Positions 15,250 through 24,087 of a stretch of 41,401 bases of DNA are shown piece by piece. Each line of letters starts with the position of its first letter. Position 1 is the stretch's first letter. A program made the translations under genes and the position numbers. The DNA comes from Candidatus Fokinia solitaria (GTDB taxonomy: Bacteria; Pseudomonadota; Alphaproteobacteria; Rickettsiales; Midichloriaceae): positions 1 to 41,401 of the forward strand of contig CALPOD020000009.1 in NCBI GenBank assembly GCA_943325105.2, in the 5' to 3' direction. The notes under the pieces were generated by a model that ran no database searches, was not told where the DNA came from, and saw only the letters and a list, made by a program, of their open reading frames with translations.

Positions 15250-16071
15250 TTATATCCATTTTACCTCTGGAGGCAAAGACATTAGAATTGCCTCAACATT
15301 ACCATTGGTCATCAGACCAAATCTAGTCCCTCTATCATATAGCAGATTGAATTCAACATATCTACCGCGTTTGATTAGTTGTTGAATTTTTTCGTCTTCA
15401 TTCCAACTTTTTTTATAATGCTGTTTTACAATTTGTTTATATGTTTCTAAAAAAGTCTTTCCTACAGATTTTGTGAACTCGAAATCCTGTTCCCAATTGC
15501 CCGTGTTTAGATAATCATAGAATATACCACCAATTCCTCTAGGTTCATTTCTATGTTTTAGGAAGAAATACTCATCACACCATTTTTTATACTTTGGATA
15601 GTATTCAGGATCAAATTTATCGCAAGTTTTTTTTAAGCTTTCATGGAAAAATTCGGTATCTTCATCACAATTGATTGCGGGAGTTAGGTCAGTACCACCA
15701 CCAAACCAATCCTTAGATGTGACTATATATCTTGTATTCATATGTATAGCAGGCACGTGTGGGGATTTCATATGAGCTACGACTGATATTCCGCTAGCCC
15801 AAAAAGATCCATCTCCTTCAGCGCCAGGTATTTCTTTTGCAAATTTTTCATCAAATTTCCCATAGACGGTTGATATATTAACTCCAACCTTTTCAAATAC
15901 CTCTCCGTTCATTATTGAAATCTCACCACCGCCACCGCCTTCTCGATCCCATTTTTTTCTTTGGAATTTTGAATTTGAATCATTTTCTAATTCAATTTTT
16001 TCGAATTCATTACATATTGAATCTCTTAGCTCTCTGAACCACTTGGAAGTGATAATTTGTTTTTCATTCAT
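15250..16071 (-). CDS. hemF: Oxygen-dependent coproporphyrinogen III oxidase
   Basis: HemF decarboxylates coproporphyrinogen III to protoporphyrinogen IX using oxygen, late in haem synthesis. The 273-residue protein has the family blocks GGGGEISIMNGEVFEKVGVN (about 45-64), IHMNTRYIV, the substrate-binding WFGGGTDLTPA, RGIGGIFYDYL and EFNLLYDRGTRFGL. Length is a little below the E. coli enzyme. It is transcribed divergently from ffh and followed by yqgE after 7 nt. Together with a TspO-type porphyrin-binding protein elsewhere in the window, it points to active tetrapyrrole metabolism in an oxygen-using cell. Confidence 0.97.
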   Translation of the reverse strand: MNEKQIITSKWFRELRDSICNEFEKIELENDSNSKFQRKKWDREGGGGGEISIMNGEVFEKVGVNISTVYGKFDEKFAKEIPGAEGDGSFWASGISVVAHMKSPHVPAIHMNTRYIVTSKDWFGGGTDLTPAINCDEDTEFFHESLKKTCDKFDPEYYPKYKKWCDEYFFLKHRNEPRGIGGIFYDYLNTGNWEQDFEFTKSVGKTFLETYKQIVKQHYKKSWNEDEKIQQLIKRGRYVEFNLLYDRGTRFGLMTNGNVEAILMSLPPEVKWI

Positions 16072-16138
16072 AAATTCTTTCTTTTTTTGTGTAAAGTAGA
16101 CTATATAAATATTTAAAATAACTAGACTTTATACAAAC

Positions 16139-17479
16139 ATGTTCGAAAATCTATCTAAAGGCTTAAACGCAATTTTTACAAAAATCAAGGGTAAAGCTTA
16201 TATTTCTGATTCTGACTTGCAAGATGCTTTAAGGCAAATCAGAATATCATTGTTAGAGGCCGACGTAGCATTGCCAGTGATAAAAGAATTTATCAAGGAG
16301 ATTCAGGAGAAAGCATTAGGCTCTGAAGTAATTAAGAGCATCAAGCCAGGTCAGATGATAGTGAAAATCATTCATGATGAGATGGTAAAAATACTTGGTG
16401 GGGTAGATGAGAAGCCAAAGGTTGATTTAAAAGGTGAAATGCCAGTCATAATGCTTGTAGGATTACAAGGCTCTGGTAAAACAACTTCAGCTGCGAAATT
16501 AGCTCTATTCCTTAGAAAAAGATATGGTAAGAAGCCATTTTTACTTTCAACTGATATATATAGGCCTGCAGCTCAACTTCAATTAGTAAGCCTTGCAAAG
16601 CAAATAGACGTACAACATCTCGATATAATTCAAGATGAAAAGCCATTAGAGATAACTAAGAGAGGATTAGAAAAAGCAAGGTCTCAGCAGAATGATCTAG
16701 TCATTATAGATACTGCTGGTAGGCTTCAGACAGATGATGAGTTGATGAAAGAGCTAGAAGAAATAAAAAGATTATCTAAGCCAACTGAAGTATTTTTTGT
16801 CAGTGATGCAATGATCGGACAGGAAGCTGTAAATATAGCGCAAACTTTCTCAGATAAAATTGGCATTACTGGAATAATTCTCACAAGAGTTGATGGTGAT
16901 AATAGAGGAGGCGCTGCACTCAGTATGAAGTATGTAACCCAGCAACCAATCAAATTTATTGGCGTTGGTGAAAAAGTAAATGACTTTGAAGAATTCCATG
17001 CTGAGCGTGCAGCTTCGAGGATTTTAGGAATGGGTGACATAGTATCTTTGGTTGAAAGAGCTTCAGATGTAATTGAGGCAGGAGAGGTTGAAGATATTAA
17101 GAAAAAGATGGAAACTGGGAAGATAGACATGAACGACCTTTTAAAACAACTTCAAAATATCAAAAAGATAGGCAGTGTTTCATCTATTTTAGGTATGATT
17201 CCAGGCTTAGGGAAGATAAAAGATAAGTTAGGTGATGCGATAAATGATAAAAGTTTAAAAAAACAAGAGGCGATCATTCAGTCTATGACATATAAAGAGA
17301 GGTCTAATCCTATTATGATTAATGCAAACAGAAAGAAGAGGATAGCGATGGGTTCAGGATCTGCGGTGAGTGATGTTAATGCACTTTTGAAAAAATTTAC
17401 AGATATGCAGATGATGTTTAAGAAAATGGGCAAAATGGACTCTAAAAAAATGCACAATATGTTGAATATGTTTAAATAA
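16139..17479 (+). CDS. ffh: Signal recognition particle protein Ffh (SRP54)
   Basis: GTPase of the signal recognition particle; it binds 4.5S RNA and signal sequences and delivers ribosomes to FtsY and the translocon. The 446 residues comprise the N domain (1-90), the G domain with GLQGSGKTT (108-116), DTAGRLQTDDELM and TRVDGDNRGGAAL, and the Met-rich M domain (about 300-446). The Lys usual in the TKLDG motif is Arg (TRVDG). The SRP RNA gene was not found in the adjacent spacers. YidC, encoded nearby, is a functional partner in inner-membrane insertion. Confidence 0.98.
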   Translation: MFENLSKGLNAIFTKIKGKAYISDSDLQDALRQIRISLLEADVALPVIKEFIKEIQEKALGSEVIKSIKPGQMIVKIIHDEMVKILGGVDEKPKVDLKGEMPVIMLVGLQGSGKTTSAAKLALFLRKRYGKKPFLLSTDIYRPAAQLQLVSLAKQIDVQHLDIIQDEKPLEITKRGLEKARSQQNDLVIIDTAGRLQTDDELMKELEEIKRLSKPTEVFFVSDAMIGQEAVNIAQTFSDKIGITGIILTRVDGDNRGGAALSMKYVTQQPIKFIGVGEKVNDFEEFHAERAASRILGMGDIVSLVERASDVIEAGEVEDIKKKMETGKIDMNDLLKQLQNIKKIGSVSSILGMIPGLGKIKDKLGDAINDKSLKKQEAIIQSMTYKERSNPIMINANRKKRIAMGSGSAVSDVNALLKKFTDMQMMFKKMGKMDSKKMHNMLNMFK

Positions 17480-17494
17480 AGCAAATTTACTGAG

Positions 17495-17530
17495 GCTTTA
17501 GGGTTGGGATATTTTTTTTAATCCCTAAGC
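17495..17530. terminator. Terminator after ffh
   Basis: TTAGGG (17498-17503) pairs with CCCTAA (17523-17528), alternatively GGGAT (17506-17510) with ATCCC (17521-17525), with the T-run lying in the loop. It starts 16 nt after the ffh stop. The structure is symmetrical enough to serve transcripts from both sides. Confidence 0.5.
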
Positions 17531-17661
17531 TTTATGAAATCTTGGAAGTAATTAGTTGGTTTTGTTTGTTGAATTTCTTGTACTTTATCAAGTATTTTCT
17601 CTTCTAGTTTTTTATTTATTTCTTCATTCCTAGATTTTGCAAATACACCTTTAAGCTTGGT
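17518..17661 (-). pseudogene. Possible gene remnant (47 codons, no start)
   Basis: Downstream of mnmA on the same strand, one frame stays open for 47 codons between a TAA upstream and TAA at 17518. The residues look protein-like: Lys/Glu-rich with a helical middle (NEEINKKLEEKILDKVQEI) and ending DFIKLRD. No ATG, GTG or TTG start in frame was found, and I do not recognise the family. It may be the 3' end of a decayed gene, or chance coding potential in an AT-rich spacer. Confidence 0.3.
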
Positions 17662-17693
17662 TTAATTGTTTCATACAAGGTATTTAATCAATT

Positions 17694-18800
17694 TCACTTT
17701 GTTATCCAGCCTCCACCAAGTACTCTAGAGCCGTCATACATTACACATGCTTGTCCAGGTGTTACCCCTGGATACCCATCATATAACTCGACTGTGGCTT
17801 GATTGTCGCCATTGATTTTTACATTAGCAACTGATCCTTTATGTGCTGATCTTAATTTAACTGTACATTCTAAACTCTCAGGAACTTCCTCAATTAACCA
17901 ATTGATATCTCTTATTTGAAATTCTTTGCTTGATAGTTGATCTTTCGTGCCGACCACAACTTCATTTGTCTTAGGGTCTAATTTTATTACGTAGAGAGGC
18001 TCTGAATGACTTATATTAATGCCTCTTCTTTGTCCAACAGTATAGTTTATAATCCCTGTATGCTGCCCGACTACCTTACCATCACTCATCACAATATTAC
18101 CACTCCTTTCAGCATCAGGACGAAGCTGTAGCACTATATCTCTATAGTTACCTTTGGGTACAAAGCAAATATCTTGACTGTCAGGTTTATCTGAGATTTC
18201 TAGTCCATAATGCTTTGCGATTTCTCTGGTGACATCTTTGGTTAAACCTCCTAGCGGGAATTCAAGCATAGAAAGCTGCTCGCGAGTTGTAGTGAATAGA
18301 AAATAACTTTGATCTTTGATTGGATCATAACCTTTATGTAGTTGAGGTTCAGATAGGTCAAATCTCTGTACATAGTGCCCGGTAGCCATCCTGTCAGCTG
18401 ATAAATCCTTTGCAGCACGAAGCAAGTCTCTAAATTTTATCTTCTGATTACATAAAACGCATGGAATAGGAGTTTCACCACGTACATAACTGTCAGCAAA
18501 CTTATCCATCACTTCAGCCTTAAAATTATGTTCATAATTAAAGACATAGTGTGGGATACCTATCTTTGCAGCTGCCATCTGAGCATCATATATATCCTTC
18601 CCAGCACAGCAGGTACCAGTATTTTTTACTTCAAAATCTGTGTTGTACAGTTGTAGAGTGATGCCTATCACATCATGCCCTGCATCATGTAGTAGAGCTG
18701 CGACGGCTGAACTATCAACCCCTCCTGACATCGCTACAACTATTTTTTTCTTACCAATACTCCTGTATTTCTTTAGTATTTCCTCTCTAATATTTAACAT
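17694..18800 (-). CDS. mnmA: tRNA-specific 2-thiouridylase MnmA
   Basis: MnmA adds sulfur to U34 of Lys, Glu and Gln tRNAs. The 368-residue protein has the PP-loop SGGVDSS (25-31) that adenylates the uridine, the Cys pair region PCVLCNQKIKF with the probable catalytic Cys117, and the second active cysteine Cys212 in SQDICFVP. The C-terminal GYPGVTPGQACVMYDG block is conserved. Its stop is TGA, showing that UGA is a stop codon here. The start overlaps the yidC stop by one base, so the two are coupled. Confidence 0.97.
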   Translation of the reverse strand: MLNIREEILKKYRSIGKKKIVVAMSGGVDSSAVAALLHDAGHDVIGITLQLYNTDFEVKNTGTCCAGKDIYDAQMAAAKIGIPHYVFNYEHNFKAEVMDKFADSYVRGETPIPCVLCNQKIKFRDLLRAAKDLSADRMATGHYVQRFDLSEPQLHKGYDPIKDQSYFLFTTTREQLSMLEFPLGGLTKDVTREIAKHYGLEISDKPDSQDICFVPKGNYRDIVLQLRPDAERSGNIVMSDGKVVGQHTGIINYTVGQRRGINISHSEPLYVIKLDPKTNEVVVGTKDQLSSKEFQIRDINWLIEEVPESLECTVKLRSAHKGSVANVKINGDNQATVELYDGYPGVTPGQACVMYDGSRVLGGGWITK

Positions 18801-20539
18801 TACTCAGGTAAATATTTGATTATGAATTGTTGTCCAATTGATAAAGTATTACTCCAAGTCCAATATATCAACAAGCCAGATGGGAATTGCGCAAACATGA
18901 ATAGTAAAAATAGTGGCATTAACTTCATCATAAATGCTTGTGTTGGATCAGCTGGCTGCGGATTCGACATCTGCTGTAAAAACATTGTAAGAGACATAGC
19001 AATTGGAAGCACGCCTATCATTAAGAATAGTGGTGGTTCCCAAGGTATCATCCCAAAAAGGTTGAAAATTGTAGTTGAATCAGGTGCAGAAAGATCATGA
19101 ATCCATAGGAAAAATGGTGCATGTCTCATTTCGATTGTCACATACAGTACTTTGTACAATGCAAAGAATATAGGCATTTGCAATATAACTGGTAAACAGC
19201 CTGATGCAGGATTAACTTTCTCCTTTTTATAAAGAGATACGAGCGCCTGCTGAAACATCATATTGTTATCAGCATACTGCTCCTTAAGCTTAGCTATTTT
19301 TGGCTGAATCTTCTTAATGTTGTTCATACTCTTAACGCTTTTATAAGCTAATGGAAACAACAGTGTTTTCATAAGAACTGTCAATAACATGATTGCTAGT
19401 CCGAAGTTTCCAAGCAGCTGATAAAAATAATTTAAAATTAGAAATATAGGTTTTGTTATGAAATATAAAAATCCAAGATCTACAGCTCTGTCAAACATTG
19501 TAATGTTGTAAAGCTTTTCATAACTATCTAGAATCTCAATGCTTTTAGCTCCAGCAAACAATAAAAATGAGTCTTCAACAACATTTTTATTCAAATTATG
19601 AATTGGAAAAAATAAATCCATCTGAAATTTAGTATTATGCCAATTATTGTCAAAAGTTGAAGAAAAAGAGCCTAAAATACCTTTGTTTTGTGGATTTTTA
19701 GAAATTACACTCACGAGCCAGTATTTATCTGAAAATCCTAGCCATTCAACTCTTTGGTCTTTATTTGTTCTGTAATTTTCACTTTGAACATCAGAGAAAT
19801 TTATTTCTTTCAACTTACCATCTACTACCCCTGTAGGTCCTTCATGTAGAATCATACTATCTGCTAAGTCACCATTTCTTGTTCTTTGCATTGAAACATG
19901 TCCACGGATTTGTATGTTTTGCACAGTTAGTGATGAGTTAGAAGAGTCTACAATAGTTTTAATGTCAAACATGTATTTATCGTCCAAAGAGATTTCTATT
20001 TTGAATATAATCCCTTGTGCGTTAGTCCAATGCATTAAGATATGATTGTTTGAGTTCTTATGATCAAAGCTCCAGACAGTTTGCTTATTTGGTAATTCTA
20101 TTTCAGTATCGTTTGTTTGTCCTTTTTTCTTAGATAACCTCCAATCAATTTTGATAAAATCAGGATTTTTTGTGAATTCTGGAGATAGCAGAACAACCTT
20201 GTCACTCTCATTAATTTCTATGTCGTATTTTTTCAGAATTAAATTATCTATCTGCGCACCAACTAAATTGACCGATCCTGCAACGTATTTATTCTCAAAC
20301 TTGACTCTTTGGCCATCTTTCAAACCTTCTTCTATTGTATTAGGGCCAATTAAATTAGTGTCTTCGAACTCTTTATGCTCTTCATCTAATTGAAGTTCAT
20401 GTTGTTGTGGCTCCATGACTGTATCACTTACAAAGAAATATTGCCATCCAGTAATTATGATCACTGATATCACAGCAGCAGCAATCATCCTGATTTGTTG
20501 ATTCATATAAAAAATTTTGTTTTTTGAAATGTCACTCAT
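18800..20539 (-). CDS. yidC: Membrane protein insertase YidC
   Basis: YidC/Oxa1 insertase of the inner membrane, acting alone or with SecYEG. The 579-residue, Gram-negative-type protein has an N-terminal membrane anchor (about 15-33), a large periplasmic domain (to about 350), and the five-helix core: LGNFGLAIMLLTVLMKTLLFPL near 375, then NPASGCLPVILQMPIFFALY and the C-terminal TWSNTLSIGQQFI. The conserved hydrophilic-groove Arg could not be assigned with certainty by eye. rnpA and rpmH, often upstream of yidC, are absent; a 130-bp spacer and the divergent BI-1 gene are there instead. Confidence 0.97.
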   Translation of the reverse strand: MSDISKNKIFYMNQQIRMIAAAVISVIIITGWQYFFVSDTVMEPQQHELQLDEEHKEFEDTNLIGPNTIEEGLKDGQRVKFENKYVAGSVNLVGAQIDNLILKKYDIEINESDKVVLLSPEFTKNPDFIKIDWRLSKKKGQTNDTEIELPNKQTVWSFDHKNSNNHILMHWTNAQGIIFKIEISLDDKYMFDIKTIVDSSNSSLTVQNIQIRGHVSMQRTRNGDLADSMILHEGPTGVVDGKLKEINFSDVQSENYRTNKDQRVEWLGFSDKYWLVSVISKNPQNKGILGSFSSTFDNNWHNTKFQMDLFFPIHNLNKNVVEDSFLLFAGAKSIEILDSYEKLYNITMFDRAVDLGFLYFITKPIFLILNYFYQLLGNFGLAIMLLTVLMKTLLFPLAYKSVKSMNNIKKIQPKIAKLKEQYADNNMMFQQALVSLYKKEKVNPASGCLPVILQMPIFFALYKVLYVTIEMRHAPFFLWIHDLSAPDSTTIFNLFGMIPWEPPLFLMIGVLPIAMSLTMFLQQMSNPQPADPTQAFMMKLMPLFLLFMFAQFPSGLLIYWTWSNTLSIGQQFIIKYLPE

Positions 20540-20585
20540 TTATTATCATGTGTTCATGAAATTGCCAACAGATGTATTGCATAGC

Positions 20586-20614
20586 TTGTAAGAGATTTTA
20601 TAAAATGGTATAAT
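20586..20614 (+). promoter_or_regulatory. Predicted promoter of the BI-1 gene
   Basis: TTGTAA (20586-20591), exactly 17 nt, then a perfect TATAAT (20609-20614), 55 nt before the start codon. It is the same element pair as upstream of atpE. Confidence 0.75.
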
Positions 20615-20669
20615 CATTAAGTTGGATATGCAAAACAACTTCTACAAAATATAAAGTAAAATTAATAAT

Positions 20670-21392
20670 ATGGATTACACAAAATTTAATACGAAAAACT
20701 TCAGTGATTCTAGAGCCGAAGTCAATTTCGATTCTGGTCTCAGAGCTTATATGGTAGCTGTTTATAAACACATGTCTATAGCACTTATAATAACAGCTTT
20801 GATATCTTTATTCGCAGCTTCATCTCCAGCATTGATGCAAATGATTTTCGGAACTCCTTTAAGTTGGGTTGTAATGTTTGCACCGCTTGGAATAGCAATA
20901 TATATGAGTGCAAGATTCCAAAATCTGACAGTTAGTGGTGCTCGCTCTCTGCTATATGTTTATGCTGGATCAATTGGATTATCTCTTTCTTTTATCTTTA
21001 TGGTTTATACAGGTGAAAGTATAGCAAGAACATTCTTCATAACAGCGTCTACGTTTGGTGCAATGAGTATATATGGTTACACAACTAAAAAGGACTTAAC
21101 TTCGATCGGATCTTTCCTTATGATGGGTGTTTTAGGAATTATTTTGGCTTCACTCGTAAATATTTTCATGCAGAGTAGTGCTCTAAGTTTTGCTATATCA
21201 ATCCTTTCAGTAATTCTTTTCACAGGTTTAACTGCCTATGATACTCAAAGAATCAAAGACTTATATTTTGAAGTTGCTGGATCAGGTGATACTGAAGACA
21301 AAGTTGCTATATATGGCTCTTTAGCTTTATATATGGATTTTATTAACTTATTCATGGCTCTTCTTCGTCTTTTTGGTGACAGAAGATCTTAA
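20670..21392 (+). CDS. Bax inhibitor-1 (BI-1/YccA) family membrane protein
   Basis: Seven-helix membrane protein of the BI-1/YccA family (TMBIM in eukaryotes), 240 residues. After a 25-residue polar N-terminus it has evenly spaced hydrophobic helices; the C-terminal family motif TAYDTQRIKDLY is at about 188-199, with Asp residues that form the pH-sensing and ion-leak site in the bacterial homologue BsYetJ. YccA-type members modulate the FtsH protease in E. coli; HflK and HflC, which also control FtsH, are encoded later in the window. It is transcribed alone. Confidence 0.93.
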   Translation: MDYTKFNTKNFSDSRAEVNFDSGLRAYMVAVYKHMSIALIITALISLFAASSPALMQMIFGTPLSWVVMFAPLGIAIYMSARFQNLTVSGARSLLYVYAGSIGLSLSFIFMVYTGESIARTFFITASTFGAMSIYGYTTKKDLTSIGSFLMMGVLGIILASLVNIFMQSSALSFAISILSVILFTGLTAYDTQRIKDLYFEVAGSGDTEDKVAIYGSLALYMDFINLFMALLRLFGDRRS

Positions 21393-21408
21393 TTAGATTA
21401 TGTGGTGG

Positions 21409-22542
<1,134 letters not shown>

Positions 22543-22577
22543 TTACATACACTGAATTGTAATTTGAGTACAGAGAT

Positions 22578-23030
22578 TTAAACTATTGATAATGTTTGAG
22601 AAGTATTCTTTTCACTATTTACCCTAGATGTCCAAGAAGGTAAGCAAGCAGAGATAAGTTCAGTACCTTTTATTACGCTTTTTGTAATGTTAGAACCTGC
22701 AGCACTGCCAATTCCTGCAGCAAAACATGTTGTAGATAGATTAGCTCCTAAGCCAGTTACTGCTTCCATTGTTGCATATGCTTTGCCTGCAGCTACTGTT
22801 CCAATTTGATTAACTACAGTTCCATTGACAACATAACTAGCACCTGGAACATAAGATACAGTAGAACTTATACCAGCCATAGCGCCTGCCTTAGCTGACT
22901 CCATAACTATGTATGGAAGTAAGATATTTAATCCATAGATTGCTACTCCAGCACCAATAATTGCACCAGCTGTTATCAATCCAGTTTTTACGTTTTCGTA
23001 TGTTGTATTTTGTTTTTCTGTTTGTGTCAT
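22578..23030 (-). CDS. Unrecognised small Gly/Ala-rich membrane protein (150 aa)
   Basis: I do not recognise a family. After a polar 15-residue N-terminus there is a Gly/Ala-rich hydrophobic segment (about 17-45) and further weakly hydrophobic, Gly/Ala-rich stretches to about residue 120, then a polar Ser-rich tail. This recalls small pore-forming or membrane-inserting proteins, but composition alone is weak evidence. Upstream lies TTAC-N7-TTAA followed 11 nt later by TATAAA on the coding strand. It shares general size and composition with the protein at 29835-30296, without clear sequence similarity. Confidence 0.75.
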   Translation of the reverse strand: MTQTEKQNTTYENVKTGLITAGAIIGAGVAIYGLNILLPYIVMESAKAGAMAGISSTVSYVPGASYVVNGTVVNQIGTVAAGKAYATMEAVTGLGANLSTTCFAAGIGSAAGSNITKSVIKGTELISACLPSWTSRVNSEKNTSQTLSIV

Positions 23031-23070
23031 TTTTAATCTTTATTGTTATAATTGTTTGACATATAAATAC

Positions 23071-23102
23071 TTTATACAACATAAATGTTACAAAAATATT
23101 AA
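23071..23102 (-). promoter_or_regulatory. CtrA-like box and -10 of the 150-aa orphan
   Basis: On the minus strand TTAA-N7-GTAA (23102-23088) is followed after 11 nt by TATAAA (23076-23071), preceded by TTG. The same 11-nt gap separates box and TATAAT before the 461-aa orphan. Confidence 0.5.
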
Positions 23103-23115
23103 GTAATGGAGTTTT

Positions 23116-23580
23116 TCAATTCAAAATATAAAGATTCCAATTCAAAATCAAAGCAAAAGTTACCCATAGGAAATATGGTAGTAAAAGAAGGAAGATTTCT
23201 TTCTTATCTCTTATAAATAAAATCAAAACCATTAAAGATATCCAAAGACAAATTATATCATATAAAGCCCAATCAATTCTTTGCAAGAAAAAAAACAGCG
23301 GAGACCACATAAGGTTGAAAACCATTTGTAATGTAAAAATACTCAAGAGAATTTTATTCCTTGATTTCCAAATCTTTCCAAGAGCTATACCCATCATAAA
23401 ATATAATAGGCTCCAGACCGGTCCAAAAATCCATCCAGGAGGATTAAAAGATGGTTTACTAATGTTTGTATACCAAAGAGAATCTCCAGCGCTCACAGAG
23501 TATCCAGATAACATCCCAAGGATAATACAAAGTAATCCACCAAGTATTTCAAATTTCTGACTTATTATGAATTTTTTCAT
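23116..23580 (-). CDS. tspO: TspO/MBR family protein
   Basis: Tryptophan-rich sensory protein of the TspO/peripheral benzodiazepine receptor family: a five-helix membrane protein that binds porphyrins and cholesterol-like lipids. The 154 residues show the family blocks WYTNISKPSFNPPGWIFGPV, VWSLLYFMMGIA, QMVFNLMWSPLFF and the C-terminal WVTFALILNWNLYILN. Trp residues at the ligand site are present. It overlaps the P-loop kinase gene by 32 nt in the same direction. In alphaproteobacteria TspO influences tetrapyrrole export and oxygen-dependent regulation, which fits the hemF in this window. Confidence 0.95.
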   Translation of the reverse strand: MKKFIISQKFEILGGLLCIILGMLSGYSVSAGDSLWYTNISKPSFNPPGWIFGPVWSLLYFMMGIALGKIWKSRNKILLSIFTLQMVFNLMWSPLFFFLQRIDWALYDIICLWISLMVLILFIRDKKEIFLLLLPYFLWVTFALILNWNLYILN

Positions 23581-24082
23581 CCTGAATTTCTTTTTTAATT
23601 TTATGAAGACTTACATCATCTCTGATTTCCATAAATAATTTCTCTGGATACTTTTGCTTAAGCTTTTCTAATTGAAATTCAACCCGTTGCTCAAAGTTCC
23701 ACATATATTTCAATAGCGGGAATCTAATAGAGTTCTCACAACCTTCTGAAAGATCTTCAATACACTTATCTTTATAAAAAAATCTTTTCAGAGCCCTAAA
23801 GTAACAAATCCACCTCGGATAATTAAAATATAAAATGAGATCAGCTTCACTATATCTCATTTCAAGGGACTTGATCGAGTTGCCATCTACGATCCAACTA
23901 TCACCTCTTACAAGAGATTTTTGCTTCTCTAAGAATTCATCGTAATTTCTTTCAACCCAATTGTCTCTAAAAAAATATTTATCAAGATGATGTAAAGGTA
24001 TTTTGAGTGTTTTCTGTAAATACATAGCGAAAGTTGACTTACCGCTACCAGGCCTTCCGAAGATCATGATTTTCTTAATCAT
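23549..24082 (-). CDS. P-loop kinase (adenylate kinase-like, FlaR/topology-modulation type)
   Basis: Small P-loop NTPase related to adenylate kinases and often annotated as a topology modulation protein; its substrate is not known. Walker A GRPGSGKST is at residues 9-17 and the motif RGDSWIVDGN about residue 64. I start it at the ATG at 24082 (177 residues, MIKKIMIFG). An in-frame TTG at 24091 would add three codons and overlap the upstream stop, but the P-loop normally begins within 10 residues of the start. It lies between a large exported protein and tspO, with tight spacing on both sides. Confidence 0.85.
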   Translation of the reverse strand: MIKKIMIFGRPGSGKSTFAMYLQKTLKIPLHHLDKYFFRDNWVERNYDEFLEKQKSLVRGDSWIVDGNSIKSLEMRYSEADLILYFNYPRWICYFRALKRFFYKDKCIEDLSEGCENSIRFPLLKYMWNFEQRVEFQLEKLKQKYPEKLFMEIRDDVSLHKIKKEIQDEKIHNKSEI

Positions 24083-24087
24083 GAAAT

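Noticed and set aside
17694-17696. Reassigned UGA codon
   Set aside because: TGA ends mnmA, the MreD-like gene and the 846-aa gene at the expected lengths, and no in-frame TGA was needed in any protein.
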